From: Oxalobacteraceae bacterium
GTDB lineage: Bacteria > Pseudomonadota > Gammaproteobacteria > Burkholderiales > Burkholderiaceae_D
Assembly: GCA_021298555.1 (NCBI GenBank)
Contig: JAJTGE010000005.1
Location: 1 to 45,024 of the forward strand
Direction of reading: 5' to 3'
Length of the DNA stretch: 45,024 nt
The translations under genes and the position numbers were made by a program. The stretch's first letter is position 1. Each line of letters starts with the position of its first letter. Shown here piece after piece: positions 1 through 8,573 of this stretch. Under the pieces are notes generated by a model, which was not told the origin of the DNA, did no database searches, and was given only the letters and a program-made list of their open reading frames with translations.

Positions 1-64
1 TGGCTGAGTAGGCCGGCACGAGCAGCACGTCATCGAAGGTGAGTGCTTTCTGTAATAGACGCAT
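1..64 (-). CDS. guaB: IMP dehydrogenase, N-terminal fragment (cut by window edge)
   Basis: Only the first 21 codons lie in the window. They read MRLLQKALTFDDVLLVPAYS, the characteristic N-terminus of IMP dehydrogenase, where the TFDDVLLVP stretch is highly conserved. The enzyme oxidises IMP to XMP, the committed step of GMP synthesis, in the cytoplasm. The ATG is preceded by an AGGA sequence about five bases upstream, which supports this start. It lies downstream of ratA and rnfH in the same orientation with a 161-base gap, so it probably has its own promoter. The rest of the gene is outside the window, so nothing can be said about its integrity. Confidence 0.9.
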   Translation of the reverse strand, partial: MRLLQKALTFDDVLLVPAYSA

Positions 65-90
65 AGTGATTCCTGTAGGCGCAAAACCGA

Positions 91-96
91 ATTATA
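91..96 (-). promoter_or_regulatory. Candidate -10 element for guaB
   Basis: The minus strand reads TATAAT here, a perfect -10 hexamer, 27 bases before the guaB ATG. No good -35 is present at the usual spacing, so this is either a weak or an activator-dependent promoter. It is inferred from sequence only. Confidence 0.4.
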
Positions 97-225
97 CAGA
101 ACTCAAGCACCCATTAAGAATGAGCGCTAACTCGTAAATCCGGCTAAATAGCCCGTATTGACTAAGGTTTTTGTCTTCTGCGCCGTTACGGACTTAGCAG
201 AAACTGGTGTAGCAGTGGAGGTCTT

Positions 226-525
226 TTATTTTGAGCGTGTTTTGTGCTGAGCACGGCGGCGGCGGGATTCCATGGGATCAGCCTGAAGAGGACGGTAGAT
301 CTCTATGCGATCACCGACACGGACCTGGGTATCGAGCGGTTTGAGCTTGCCATAAACACCAATTTTATTGGTGCTGAGATTTATATCCGGATAATTCGCC
401 AGCAAGCCGCTGCGTTGTATGACTTCTTCCAACGTGCTGCCATGTTTGACGTCGAGTTCTAACAATACAGACTGCCTAGGCAAGGCATAACAAAGTTGCA
501 CATGCAGGGTATCCGCATCAGCCAT
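226..525 (-). CDS. rnfH: RnfH/RatB family ubiquitin-like small protein
   Basis: This 99-residue protein starts MADADTLHVQLCYALPRQSV and contains GSTLEEVIQRSGLL, IGVYGKLKPLDTQVRVGDRIEIYRPL and a basic C-terminal tail (SRRRRAQHKTRSK). This is the layout of the RnfH (UPF0125, also called RatB) family, a beta-grasp fold whose role is not settled. The start at 525 is preferred over an upstream ATG at 561, because homologues begin near here and it gives an 8-base overlap with the end of ratA. ratA and rnfH are neighbours in many beta- and gammaproteobacteria, so they are probably co-transcribed and translationally coupled. The family assignment is firm; the function is not known. Confidence 0.85.
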   Translation of the reverse strand: MADADTLHVQLCYALPRQSVLLELDVKHGSTLEEVIQRSGLLANYPDINLSTNKIGVYGKLKPLDTQVRVGDRIEIYRPLQADPMESRRRRAQHKTRSK

Positions 526-949
526 ACAAGGCTTCCGCTCGCACTCGAAATGACTCCACAAAACTATCTGCTATTTTTGCAAACACAGGGCCGATGATTT
601 TTTCTAATAACTTACTGGAAAATTCATACTGAAGATCGAATTCGACCTTGCAGGCATCTGGTCGCAGCGCACGAAAATGCCACTGACCATCAAGGTGGCT
701 AAATGGCCCCTCGACTAACTTCATGTGCATGTAGGTTGGTGAGTTGTTGCTGTTTTCGGTGGTAAAGCTCTGTTTGATACCGTGGTAATCAATGGTGATG
801 GCTGCCACCAGCCGGTCGAGGCTGCGCTCGCGCACGTCCACCTGACCACACCACGGCAAAAAGGAGGGATAATCTTCCACCTTGTCTACCAGTGCGAACA
901 TTTGCTCTGCGCTATAACCAAGTAGTATCGATTTGTGAACAACTGCCAT
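518..949 (-). CDS. ratA: RatA-like START/coenzyme Q-binding (Coq10-type) protein
   Basis: The 143-residue product begins MAVVHKSILLGYSAEQMFAL and contains VEDYPSFLPWCG, the hallmark of the RatA/YfjG family (START-like fold, Pfam polyketide cyclase/Coq10 group). In E. coli, RatA has been reported to bind 50S subunits and block subunit joining. Relatives of Coq10 bind ubiquinone, so a respiratory role is an alternative. The start at 949 matches the family N-terminus; the upstream extension to 1027 looks non-coding. It faces smpB divergently across 98 bases, a pairing seen in many proteobacteria, and overlaps rnfH by 8 bases. Confidence 0.85.
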   Translation of the reverse strand: MAVVHKSILLGYSAEQMFALVDKVEDYPSFLPWCGQVDVRERSLDRLVAAITIDYHGIKQSFTTENSNNSPTYMHMKLVEGPFSHLDGQWHFRALRPDACKVEFDLQYEFSSKLLEKIIGPVFAKIADSFVESFRVRAEALYG

Positions 950-1047
950 AGTTTCAAGTGTTTCAACTGTTAGAATCCGACTTCCCGATTTTAACCTGAT
1001 CGTTCTGTCTGCCTGATTCGCTATCACGGCGGCCTGTACATACTCCC

Positions 1048-1497
1048 ATGAGCATCATCGACAACAAAAAAGCGTTTCATGACTACTTCATCGAAGAACG
1101 CTTCGAGGCAGGCATGTCGCTCGAAGGTTGGGAGGTCAAGTCTATACGCGCCGGCCGTGCTCAGCTCAAAGAGGCGTATGTCATCGTCAGAAAGGGCGAA
1201 GTTTTTTTATTTGGGGCGCACATCAGCCCCCTGCCGACAGCCTCCACGCACATTAACCCAGATCCGGTTCGCACCCGCAAGCTCTTGCTTAGAGCCGAGG
1301 AAATCAAAAAACTGATCGGTAAAGTCGAGCGCGCCGGCTATACCTTGGTACCCATCAACCTGCATTACCAGCGCGGCCGCATCAAATGTGAAATTGGACT
1401 CGCCAAGGGTAAAAAGCAGCATGACAAGCGCGATACTGAGCGTTCCCGCGATGCCGACCGCGAAATTGCCAAGGCATTAAAGCAAAACAGGCGCTAA
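1048..1497 (+). CDS. smpB: SsrA-binding protein SmpB
   Basis: SmpB binds tmRNA and delivers it to stalled ribosomes for trans-translation. The 149-residue product has the expected features: [17 protein letters not shown] at the N-terminus, the [19 protein letters not shown] core, [14 protein letters not shown], and a basic C-terminal tail with [20 protein letters not shown] that becomes helical in the ribosomal mRNA channel. Length is normal for the family. The tmRNA gene itself is not visible in this window. It diverges from ratA, and its stop is followed by a 510-base intergenic region. Confidence 0.97.
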   Translation: MSIIDNKKAFHDYFIEERFEAGMSLEGWEVKSIRAGRAQLKEAYVIVRKGEVFLFGAHISPLPTASTHINPDPVRTRKLLLRAEEIKKLIGKVERAGYTLVPINLHYQRGRIKCEIGLAKGKKQHDKRDTERSRDADREIAKALKQNRR

Positions 1498-1571
1498 ACC
1501 ACGGTCTATTTCGGCCCGGTTAACTCGCTTTTTAAATGCCTGAACTGACCATACGTAGATTTCAACCTCCT

Positions 1572-1658
1572 GAAAAACAAAAACCCTCGCGCCTTTCAGC
1601 GGGAGGGTTCAAACTACTGCGACTACCTGTTGTTGCTTGTTATTCAGAATCTAGAAAC
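1572..1658 (-). ncRNA. Candidate small RNA with own promoter and terminator
   Basis: On the minus strand a good sigma-70-type promoter (1662-1689) would start a transcript near 1655. About 45 bases later comes a G+C-rich hairpin (arms 1599-1609 and 1582-1592, one mismatch, loop 1593-1598) followed by T5-G-T5, a textbook intrinsic terminator. The transcript would be about 80-85 nt: an A-rich single-stranded 5' part (ACAAGCAACAACAGG near 1641-1627) and the terminator hairpin. No convincing reading frame lies in it. No gene follows on the minus strand before smpB (which is on the plus strand), so it is not an ordinary attenuator leader. This is inferred from structure only; I do not recognise the family. 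Confidence 0.5.
1573..1609 (-). terminator. Intrinsic terminator (minus strand)
   Basis: The hairpin has arms 1582-1592 and 1599-1609 (10 of 11 pairs) and loop 1593-1598. On the minus strand it is followed by TTTTT-G-TTTTT. There is no T-run on the plus side, so it does not serve smpB. Confidence 0.7.
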
Positions 1659-1661
1659 GCG

Positions 1662-1689
1662 ATTCTAACGGAAAATTTCCGTAAGTCAA
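1662..1689 (-). promoter_or_regulatory. Promoter of candidate small RNA, with dyad in the spacer
   Basis: Minus strand: TTGACT (-35, at 1684-1689), 16-base spacer, TAGAAT (-10, at 1662-1667). Each hexamer matches consensus at five of six positions. Nearly all of the spacer (1668-1682) is an odd-length dyad, ACGGAAA-A-TTTCCGT on the plus strand, with perfect 7-base arms. A dyad between -35 and -10 is a typical repressor site, but no regulator is identified. Confidence 0.55.
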
Positions 1690-1954
1690 CACTAGGCAAA
1701 GGGTTTTTTTGTGACTCTTTAGTCGCCAATCTCGCGGCCCCTTGCCTCAACTTAACCCCAAACCCAAACCCCGCTTAATCCGTTTAGGACATCGTCCATG
1801 CATTACTGTCTACCTAGCTGTTAACCTAATTTTTCAGCTGGAAAAGATGAAATGGAAGCCGCGAAAAAGACTTTAATTGGTGTCAAAAAATTCAATTTAG
1901 GATAAGTGACTATCAATCAGAAAACCAAAAAAAAGAATAACCTAAAAGCGATTC

Positions 1955-1985
1955 AGCCCCTTTTAGTGCTTGACTAAAAGGGGCT
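1955..1985 (-). terminator. Strong hairpin 3' of ppsA
   Basis: A perfect 13-base stem (1955-1967 with 1973-1985, AGCCCCTTTTAGT and its complement) with a 5-base loop begins 22 bases after the ppsA stop codon. It probably ends or protects the ppsA mRNA. The T-run expected right after the stem is weak; a T8 tract comes only about 25 bases later on the minus strand. Confidence 0.6.
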
Positions 1986-2007
1986 GTAAATTCAACGAAG
2001 CTGTTGC

Positions 2008-4443
2008 TTAGGATTTACTTGCCAGGTTTTTCCAAGTTTCGATTACCGAATCAGGATTCAATGAAATCGAACTGATGCCTTCGTTCATCAACCACTGAGC
2101 AAAATCAGGATGGTCCGATGGCCCCTGACCGCAAATACCCACGTACTTACCTTTGGCAAGGCAGGTTTTAATGGCACGTGATAACAGTACTTTAACGGCC
2201 GGATCGCGCTCATCAAAATCAGCGGCTAACAACTCCATACCGGAATCTCTGTCCAGACCCAAGGTGAGCTGCGTTAAGTCGTTCGAGCCTATCGAAAATC
2301 CATCAAAAAATTCGAGAAATTCTTCCGCCAACAGCGCATTCGAAGGGATCTCGCACATCATGATGAGACGCAGGCCGTTTTCGCCACGTTTGAGACCATT
2401 TTTTTCCAGCAGCCCCACCACTTTTTCTGCCTGACCCAAGGTACGAACAAAGGGCACCATGATTTCTACATTAGTCAAACCCATGTCATTGCGCACGCGT
2501 TTCATGGCAATGCATTCCATCTCAAAGGCTTCGGCAAAATCAGCTGCTAAGTAACGCGCCGCGCCACGGAAACCCAACATAGGATTTTCTTCATCCGGCT
2601 CGTAGCGCGAACCACCTATGAGTTTTTTGTATTCATTGGATTTGAAATCAGACAAACGAACAATCACCGTACGCGGCCAGAACGCGGCTGCAATGGTAGC
2701 GATACCCTCGGCTAATTTATCCACGTAAAACGCTTTGGGCGACGCATGGCCACGCGCGACAGACTCGACGGCTTTCTTTAAATCAGCATCGATATTGGGA
2801 TAATCGAGTATCGCTTTAGGATGTACACCGATATTGTTGTTGATGATGAATTCCAGCCTGGCCAAACCAACACCATCATTCGGTATGGATTGAAAATCAA
2901 AGGCGAGCTGAGGATTACCGACGTTCATCATGATCTTGACGGGAATCTTAGGCATCTCGCCACGCGCAACTTCGCTAATCTCGGTTTCTAGCAAACCATC
3001 ATAAATGCGACCCTCGTCGCCTTCAGCGCACGACACGGTCACCAAGGTGCCGTCCTTCAAGACTTCGGTTGCATCGCCGCAACCCACCACGGCGGGCACA
3101 CCTAATTCGCGGGCGATGATCGCCGCATGGCAAGTACGACCACCACGATTTGTAACGATGGCCGAAGCACGTTTCATCACAGGCTCCCAGTTGGGATCGG
3201 TCATATCAGCGACCAACACATCACCTGGTTGCACGCGCTCCATTTCATCGGGGTTGTTGATGACTCGTACTGGGCCGGCACCGATTTTCTGACCAATGGC
3301 GCGACCATGTGTAAGCACGATGCCGCTACCTTTGAGCTTGAATTTTTGCTGTACATCGGTATGTCCTTCCTGAGATTTAACGGTCTCAGGGCGCGCTTGC
3401 AGGATGTAAATCTTGCCGTCTCGGCCGTCCTTACCCCACTCTATATCCATGGGGCGCTGGTAGTGGTTTTCGATGATGACGGCATACGTCGCCAACTCAG
3501 CGATTTCGACATCATTTAATGAATAGCGGTTGCGTAACTCTATAGGCACATCCACGGTTTTTACTGACAACCCCGCTTTGGCTTCGCCAGTAAATTCCAT
3601 CTTGATGAGCTTGGAACCAATGTTGCGGCGAATAATAGGCAGCTTGCCTGCCGCCAGCATGGGCTTGTGCACATAGAATTCGTCTGGGTTGACGGCACCC
3701 TGAACCACAGTCTCACCCAGACCATAGCTGGAAGTAATAAACACCACGTCTTTAAAACCTGATTCGGTGTCAATGGTGAACATGACACCGGCCGCACCCA
3801 AATCGGAGCGAACCATACGCTGGATACCCGCCGATAAAGCTACTTCAGCGTGCGTAAAACCTTTGTGCACCCGATAGGAAATGGCTCTGTCGTTATACAA
3901 CGAGGAAAAAACATGCTTGATCGCTTCAAGGACGTTGTCTATGCCTACAACGTTTAAAAATGTTTCCTGCTGTCCGGCGAAAGAGGCGTCAGGCAGGTCT
4001 TCTGCCGTAGCAGAGGAGCGTACAGCAAACGACATTTCACTTGAAGAATCGTCTACAAGCCTATGATAATAATCATTTATTTCTGACAGAAGGCGTGGCT
4101 GAAAAGGAGTTTCAAGTATCCACTGACGTATCTGGGCACCGGCAGCAGCGAGGGCACGCACATCGTCAATATTCAGATCAGCCAAACGTTCTGAAATGCG
4201 GTCAGCCAGTGATGGGCCACCATTACTGTAGGAGAGAAAATCTCGGAAAGCCTGCGCCGTCGTTGCAAAACCGCCCGGCACTCGAACGCCCACATGAGCA
4301 AGTTGACTAATCATCTCGCCTAGTGAGGCATTCTTGCCGCCAACGGATTCAACATCCGTCATGCGCAGATTTTCGAAAGAAACGACGTAAGCCGCCCCCA
4401 GATCAGGGGCTTGATGAACCCCCGCGGTTGCCAAGTTGGACAT
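2008..4443 (-). CDS. ppsA: Phosphoenolpyruvate synthase
   Basis: PEP synthase converts pyruvate, ATP and water to PEP, AMP and phosphate for gluconeogenesis. The 811-residue protein has the expected order. First comes an N-terminal ATP-binding domain ([11 protein letters not shown] about 34-44, [24 protein letters not shown] about 141-164). The swivelling phosphohistidine domain follows ([14 protein letters not shown], catalytic His about 439). Last is a C-terminal PEP-utilising barrel ([42 protein letters not shown]). The start at 4443 (MSNLATAG) is chosen over 4491 because AAGG precedes it and homologues begin there. It diverges from ppsR, its regulator, across 175 bases. The product is full length with no missing motif. 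Confidence 0.97.
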   Translation of the reverse strand: MSNLATAGVHQAPDLGAAYVVSFENLRMTDVESVGGKNASLGEMISQLAHVGVRVPGGFATTAQAFRDFLSYSNGGPSLADRISERLADLNIDDVRALAAAGAQIRQWILETPFQPRLLSEINDYYHRLVDDSSSEMSFAVRSSATAEDLPDASFAGQQETFLNVVGIDNVLEAIKHVFSSLYNDRAISYRVHKGFTHAEVALSAGIQRMVRSDLGAAGVMFTIDTESGFKDVVFITSSYGLGETVVQGAVNPDEFYVHKPMLAAGKLPIIRRNIGSKLIKMEFTGEAKAGLSVKTVDVPIELRNRYSLNDVEIAELATYAVIIENHYQRPMDIEWGKDGRDGKIYILQARPETVKSQEGHTDVQQKFKLKGSGIVLTHGRAIGQKIGAGPVRVINNPDEMERVQPGDVLVADMTDPNWEPVMKRASAIVTNRGGRTCHAAIIARELGVPAVVGCGDATEVLKDGTLVTVSCAEGDEGRIYDGLLETEISEVARGEMPKIPVKIMMNVGNPQLAFDFQSIPNDGVGLARLEFIINNNIGVHPKAILDYPNIDADLKKAVESVARGHASPKAFYVDKLAEGIATIAAAFWPRTVIVRLSDFKSNEYKKLIGGSRYEPDEENPMLGFRGAARYLAADFAEAFEMECIAMKRVRNDMGLTNVEIMVPFVRTLGQAEKVVGLLEKNGLKRGENGLRLIMMCEIPSNALLAEEFLEFFDGFSIGSNDLTQLTLGLDRDSGMELLAADFDERDPAVKVLLSRAIKTCLAKGKYVGICGQGPSDHPDFAQWLMNEGISSISLNPDSVIETWKNLASKS

Positions 4444-4618
4444 AACAACGACCTTTTTGATGATGAGAAATCTGCATAGAGTGCCTCGCAACCGTGGATG
4501 ATTTTGTTATTCTTGGTGCAAGCAGTCGAATAAAAAAGTAATCAACATTTTACAGGGCTAGACTGACTTTTTTAAGTCGCACACACCACTTTTTGCGTTA
4601 ATTATCCATACATTTCTC

Positions 4619-5467
4619 ATGCAAATTCAGCCTACTGGTATCAAAACCAAGCATTACCGCACCGTTTTTTTCGTTTCCGATGGCACTGGAATCACTGCAG
4701 AAACTTTCGGGCATTCCGTATTAGCCCAATTTGATCTGATTTTCCGAGAAATACGTCTGCCCTTCGTCGACACCATAGACAAGGCTCACGAAGCGCAACG
4801 CAGAATTGATGAGGCCGCAGAATCGGAAGGAAAACGACCTATCGTCTTCTCTACGATGGTCAAAATTGAGCTGTCTGGCATCGTTCGAAAATCGAATGGC
4901 TTACATATGGATTTAATTAAAACATTTGTTGACCCATTGGAACAAGAGCTGGGCGTGCGCTCCACTCACAGCATAGGTCGCAGCCACAACATTGCCGATG
5001 CCGAGGGATACAAAAACCGTATAGAGGCTATAAATTTTTCGCTGGCGCATGACGATGGTCAGTCACACAAAAATCTACCTTTGGCCGATGTGATTCTGGT
5101 GGGAGTGTCTCGATCAGGTAAAACGCCAACCAGTCTTTATCTGGCAATGCAATACGGAATTAAAGCTGCGAACTATCCCTTAATTCCCGAGGATTTCGAA
5201 CGAGGTCAGCTGCCTAGTGGGTTGGCTGCGTTTCGCAGCAAACTCTTTGGGTTGTCTATAGCACCAGACCGCTTATCTGAGGTACGTAACGAGCGTCGTC
5301 CTGGTAGCAAATACGCTTCATTAGAAAATTGTCGTTATGAGGTTAATGAAGCAGAACGCATGATGCAAAAGGAAGGTATCCGCTGGGTATCGACCACCGT
5401 CAAATCTATAGAAGAAATTGCCACTCTGATGCTTCAAGAGTTATCACTAGAAAAGCGCGCCTATTAA
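4619..5467 (+). CDS. ppsR: PEP synthase regulatory protein (kinase/pyrophosphorylase)
   Basis: PpsR is a DUF299-family bifunctional enzyme. It inactivates PEP synthase by ADP-dependent phosphorylation of a threonine next to the catalytic histidine, and reactivates it by phosphate-dependent removal. In this 282-residue protein the N-terminal VFFVSDGTGITAETFGHSVL (about 16-35), the Ser/Thr-rich STHSIGRSHN (about 115-124) and the P-loop GVSRSGKT (162-169) are intact, and KASLE-type motifs occur near the C-terminus. PpsA here carries the matching RTCHA target (Thr two residues before His). The divergent pairing with ppsA is the usual arrangement. No strong ribosome-binding site is visible before the ATG. 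Confidence 0.95.
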   Translation: MQIQPTGIKTKHYRTVFFVSDGTGITAETFGHSVLAQFDLIFREIRLPFVDTIDKAHEAQRRIDEAAESEGKRPIVFSTMVKIELSGIVRKSNGLHMDLIKTFVDPLEQELGVRSTHSIGRSHNIADAEGYKNRIEAINFSLAHDDGQSHKNLPLADVILVGVSRSGKTPTSLYLAMQYGIKAANYPLIPEDFERGQLPSGLAAFRSKLFGLSIAPDRLSEVRNERRPGSKYASLENCRYEVNEAERMMQKEGIRWVSTTVKSIEEIATLMLQELSLEKRAY

Positions 5468-5499
5468 CCAGGCGATTTAGGCTGGCACAAATTGCCCTA

Positions 5500-5513
5500 T
5501 TGATGAGAGTCAA
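5500..5513 (+). promoter_or_regulatory. Possible FNR/ANR-type site upstream of the 5614 gene
   Basis: TTGAT-GAGA-GTCAA matches the FNR/ANR consensus (TTGAT-N4-ATCAA) at nine of ten specified bases. A -10-like TATGAA lies at 5557-5562, which would put the site about 62 bases upstream of transcription start, a class I position. The -10 and -35 are otherwise poor. A one-mismatch match of this kind is expected about once in 45 kb by chance. Confidence 0.3.
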
Positions 5514-5613
5514 ACATCTACAAGGAACCAGCTCCGTAGTCGTTCAACAAACCCTGTATGAATATCTACCGGGGCTATCGATCCTGCCTCGATAACTTTG
5601 GGGAGGCTATGCC

Positions 5614-5961
5614 ATGGAGATGGTTGCCATTGAGCTGATACTTTGGCTGGGGTTTGGGCTGTTACTTTGGGCGCTAAAAGACAGCTTGCAGAAAATAGAA
5701 TCTGATTTGCGACATTACCGCTTAGGTCGGCTAGGGAGCGACACTACCCACCGCATTCAAATGGCCAAGCCGCAACGTCTGATGGAACCCATGGGCCAGT
5801 ATCTTGACCAGCCAATTTATCGCTACGCGGTTATCGATGGGAGGCATTACCGATTCGATCATGTCTGCCCCAAAGAACTGACAACAACCCAGCTGCCACA
5901 GACACAACGCTGGATAGCGCCGGGGCTAATCTATACAGAAGCGCCGCTGCCTGTAGCCTAG
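5614..5961 (+). CDS. Small membrane-anchored protein of unknown function
   Basis: This 115-residue product starts MEMVAIELILWLGFGLLLWALKDSL: an N-terminal hydrophobic segment (about residues 4-21), then a charged region (KIESDLRHYRLGRLG) and a C-terminal part with IYRYAVIDGRHYRFDHVCP and a WIAPGLIYTEAPLPV end. The hydrophobic segment predicts a single-pass inner-membrane protein with most of the chain on one side. One cysteine follows HV in DHVCPKEL. The start is set by a strong GGGGAGG ribosome-binding site at about 5600-5606, seven bases before the ATG. It lies alone between ppsR and the convergent methyltransferase gene. I do not recognise a domain. The coding call rests on length, ribosome-binding site and protein-like composition. 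Confidence 0.7.
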   Translation: MEMVAIELILWLGFGLLLWALKDSLQKIESDLRHYRLGRLGSDTTHRIQMAKPQRLMEPMGQYLDQPIYRYAVIDGRHYRFDHVCPKELTTTQLPQTQRWIAPGLIYTEAPLPVA

Positions 5962-5987
5962 GTTACTAACCACGTTCACCTACGTCG

Positions 5988-6785
5988 TTAGAGTTTGTGT
6001 TCGCACTGACGTTTTTGCTCAAACAAACATACTGCAGCAGCAGCAGCCACATTGAGTGATTCCACGCCAATTGCTTGCGGTATGTTGAGCCTTGCACTCA
6101 CACACGATAAAAGTTCGTCCGAAACGCCTTTGCCCTCATTACCAAACAACCAGGCGCAGGGCTGAGTTAAATCCACTGCATAAATAGATTGATTTGCATG
6201 TAAATCCGTTGCATAGACTGGCACGGTTGAGGTCGTGATTAACGACTTCAAGTCTGCATCTTCGATGATATCCAGCTGAAAGTGTGCTCCCATGCCGGCC
6301 CGCAGCACTTTGGGTGACCAAGCAAACACAGTTCTTTCAGAACAAACCACGTGTTTGATTCCCGCAGCAGCTGTTGTGCGCAGTATTGATCCCAAATTAC
6401 CGGGATCCTGAACAGCATCTATCAACACACACAATTGATTTAACTGGGGAAGCGTCGCGTTCTCAGGTGTACCAATAACAAACAACAAAGACACACCCTG
6501 CTCTACCTGACTCAATGAAGAAAATAAACTGTCCGGCAGCACTACACAGTCACTGTTCAAGATTTCACACTGATGAAGCACGGCCGCAACTTCCGCATGA
6601 CTACGCGCTGATTCGCCCACGATGCAAAGTTCAGGCTTGCCGCGGTGCTGTAACCACGCCTGGCATAGGTGCACTCCATCGAGCAACGTTTTGGCTTGCT
6701 TGCGCCTTGCCTGGGAACTTGTCGCGAGTTGCTTCAACTGCTTGTACTGCGGGTTATCGCGCGAGCTGATGAGTCTTAGCGTCAT
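5988..6785 (-). CDS. TrmH/SpoU-family RNA 2'-O-methyltransferase
   Basis: The 265-residue protein has the SPOUT (alpha/beta-knot) signature motifs. Motif 1 appears as [23 protein letters not shown] (about 137-160), motif 2 as [14 protein letters not shown] (about 215-228) and motif 3 as [24 protein letters not shown] (about 235-258). Before them is a substrate-binding domain beginning [20 protein letters not shown], typical of the RlmB-like/TrmH group. It transfers a methyl group from S-adenosylmethionine to a ribose in tRNA or 23S rRNA; the exact target cannot be told from sequence. Its ATG overlaps the rnhB stop by four bases (ATGA), so it is the last gene of the lpx/rnhB operon and is translationally coupled. 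It converges with the small gene at 5614. Confidence 0.9.
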   Translation of the reverse strand: MTLRLISSRDNPQYKQLKQLATSSQARRKQAKTLLDGVHLCQAWLQHRGKPELCIVGESARSHAEVAAVLHQCEILNSDCVVLPDSLFSSLSQVEQGVSLLFVIGTPENATLPQLNQLCVLIDAVQDPGNLGSILRTTAAAGIKHVVCSERTVFAWSPKVLRAGMGAHFQLDIIEDADLKSLITTSTVPVYATDLHANQSIYAVDLTQPCAWLFGNEGKGVSDELLSCVSARLNIPQAIGVESLNVAAAAAVCLFEQKRQCEHKL

Positions 6786-7405
6786 AGGCTGGGATTAGCG
6801 AGGATGAGTAATTCGCGCACTGGCCCATAGGATCGCCTGTGAACCGGTGATACACCATGTTCTCTTAAACGCTGCAAATGCAATGCGGTGGGATAACCTT
6901 TGTGCTGATCGAAGGCGTAATTAGGGTAGGTTTTATGCATTTCCATGAGTGCTGCATCACGTGCTGTTTTGGCGAGTATGGATGCGGCTGAAATCTGCGT
7001 AAATTTATCGTCACCTTTAATAATGGCTTCAGTACGCACCGTGCAAACAGGGCAGCGATTACCATCAATGAGTGCTAGCGTGGGAGTGATTGATAAACCT
7101 TCGATGGCACGGCGCATCGCAAGCATGGTGGCCTGCAGTATGTTGAGCTCATCGATTTCTGCTTCAGAACATTGAGCTATAGACCACGAAAGCGCATCGC
7201 GTTTTATAAGTATGGCTAGCTCTTCGCGGCGTTGAGCTGTCAATTTTTTTGAATCGCGCAAACCGTGGACTAGCGTATGAGGATCAAGAATAACCGCAGC
7301 AGCAAATACCGGTCCGGCTAAAGGGCCGCGACCGGCCTCATCTACACCGCAAATTAGCTCGCCTTCACTATCGAATAACGAAGGCATAACGACGACTTTA
7401 GGCAT
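6782..7405 (-). CDS. rnhB: Ribonuclease HII
   Basis: RNase HII cuts the RNA strand of RNA-DNA hybrids and removes single ribonucleotides misincorporated in DNA. The 207-residue protein carries the type II active-site motif [14 protein letters not shown] (Asp22, Glu23), further acidic residues in LALIDGN, and the conserved [21 protein letters not shown] and [10 protein letters not shown]-like segment ([11 protein letters not shown]). The start at 7405 is chosen because it lies one base after the lpxB stop; the longer frame to 7447 would run into lpxB. Linkage lpxB-rnhB is widespread in proteobacteria. Confidence 0.95.
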   Translation of the reverse strand: MPKVVVMPSLFDSEGELICGVDEAGRGPLAGPVFAAAVILDPHTLVHGLRDSKKLTAQRREELAILIKRDALSWSIAQCSEAEIDELNILQATMLAMRRAIEGLSITPTLALIDGNRCPVCTVRTEAIIKGDDKFTQISAASILAKTARDAALMEMHKTYPNYAFDQHKGYPTALHLQRLREHGVSPVHRRSYGPVRELLILANPSL

Positions 7406-7406
7406 G

Positions 7407-8573
7407 CTACAGCCTTCCGTGCTGAGAGAGCATCTCCATGATTGCATGTGAACTCTGTGAGGCTGTATTGCGCATCAAGTCATGATGCAAGTCCACGAAA
7501 CGACGACGCAAACGCTGACGATTTTGATCATTCGATATCTGAGCCCATAATGCGCTGGCCAAACCGGCGGGGTTAGCACGGTCTTGCAATAACTCAGGAA
7601 CTAAAAATTCTCGCGCCATCACATTCGGTAACCCCACCCAAGGCTGGTAGGCCATGAGTCTTAAAATTTGCCAGCTCGCCGGATTCATGCGGTAGCTGAT
7701 CACCATGGGCTTTTTGAACAAAGCTACCTCTAGTGTCGCTGTACCACTGGCGACCAAAGCGGCATCACAGGCGGCTATCGCATCATGGGAATGTCCAGTA
7801 ATGATCGTTATGGGTAAACGTTGCAACTCAGCGCGCGGGATGAGCTGCTCAAAGTAGGCTCGCTGCGCCTCGCCCGCCATAGGAATGATGAATTTGATTG
7901 TAGGGTCGCGCTTGGCTAGTTGCGCTGCCGTTTCAACAAACACTCGTGAGTTGTACTTCAGCTCTGAGAGCCGGCTGCCAGGCAAAATGGTGACTAGTCT
8001 TCCGCTACGATCCAGACCGAGCGCATCGCGCGCAGCATCCTGATCAGGATCCATGGGTATAACCTCGGCCAGAGGGTGGCCGACATAGGTGACAGGAATT
8101 CCTGCTTTTTTGTAGATTGCTTCCTCGAAAGGAAAAATCACCAACATGTGATCAACTGCTCGCGCTATTTTTTTTATGCGGCTGCGACGCCATGCCCAAA
8201 TAGAAGGGCTGACAAAATGTATGGTCGGTATTTTTGCTTTTTTGAGAGCGATTTCTAAATCAAGATTGAAGTCAGGCGCATCAACTCCAATGAATACCGC
8301 TGGTTTTTCAGCTAAGAGTCGATCACGCAGTGAATCACGAAATCCTTTGAGCTCACGGTAATGCGCTAACACTTCAAACAAGCCCCGCACTGCAAGCTTA
8401 TCCATAGGGTACTCAGAAATGAAACCATGCTCAGTCATGCAAGGACCACCTATGCCATAGATGCGCGCATCAGTCAGCATAGGACGCAAGCCAGATAACA
8501 TCCGGCCAGCCAGAATATCGCCGGAAGCCTCACCGGCAACCATTGCAATGGAAAGATCAGCGGACAATGCCAC
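7407..8573 (-). CDS. lpxB: Lipid-A-disaccharide synthase
   Basis: LpxB joins UDP-2,3-diacylglucosamine and lipid X to make the lipid A disaccharide at the inner face of the cytoplasmic membrane. The 388-residue protein has the GT19 family N-terminus ([15 protein letters not shown]), [23 protein letters not shown], the [11 protein letters not shown] region, [12 protein letters not shown], and the [20 protein letters not shown] nucleotide-sugar site. The start appears to be GTG at 8573, overlapping the lpxA end by 17 bases; no ATG is available before residue 11, which lies inside the conserved motif. The order lpxD-fabZ-lpxA-lpxB-rnhB is the usual lipid A cluster. Confidence 0.95.
   Translation of the reverse strand: MALSADLSIAMVAGEASGDILAGRMLSGLRPMLTDARIYGIGGPCMTEHGFISEYPMDKLAVRGLFEVLAHYRELKGFRDSLRDRLLAEKPAVFIGVDAPDFNLDLEIALKKAKIPTIHFVSPSIWAWRRSRIKKIARAVDHMLVIFPFEEAIYKKAGIPVTYVGHPLAEVIPMDPDQDAARDALGLDRSGRLVTILPGSRLSELKYNSRVFVETAAQLAKRDPTIKFIIPMAGEAQRAYFEQLIPRAELQRLPITIITGHSHDAIAACDAALVASGTATLEVALFKKPMVISYRMNPASWQILRLMAYQPWVGLPNVMAREFLVPELLQDRANPAGLASALWAQISNDQNRQRLRRRFVDLHHDLMRNTASQSSHAIMEMLSQHGRL

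Noticed and set aside
1756-1772. G-run series on the minus strand (GGGG-TTT-GGG-TTT-GGGG), a possible quadruplex
   Set aside because: Only three close G-runs; the fourth is 14 bases away. Not enough for a call.
1536-1778. An 80-codon plus-strand frame downstream of smpB
   Set aside because: It runs through the minus-strand terminator and small-RNA promoter, has no ribosome-binding site and low-complexity ends (NLTPNPNPA).
1498-2007. A tmRNA gene next to smpB
   Set aside because: I looked for the tRNA-like ends and a tag reading frame on both strands and found neither.
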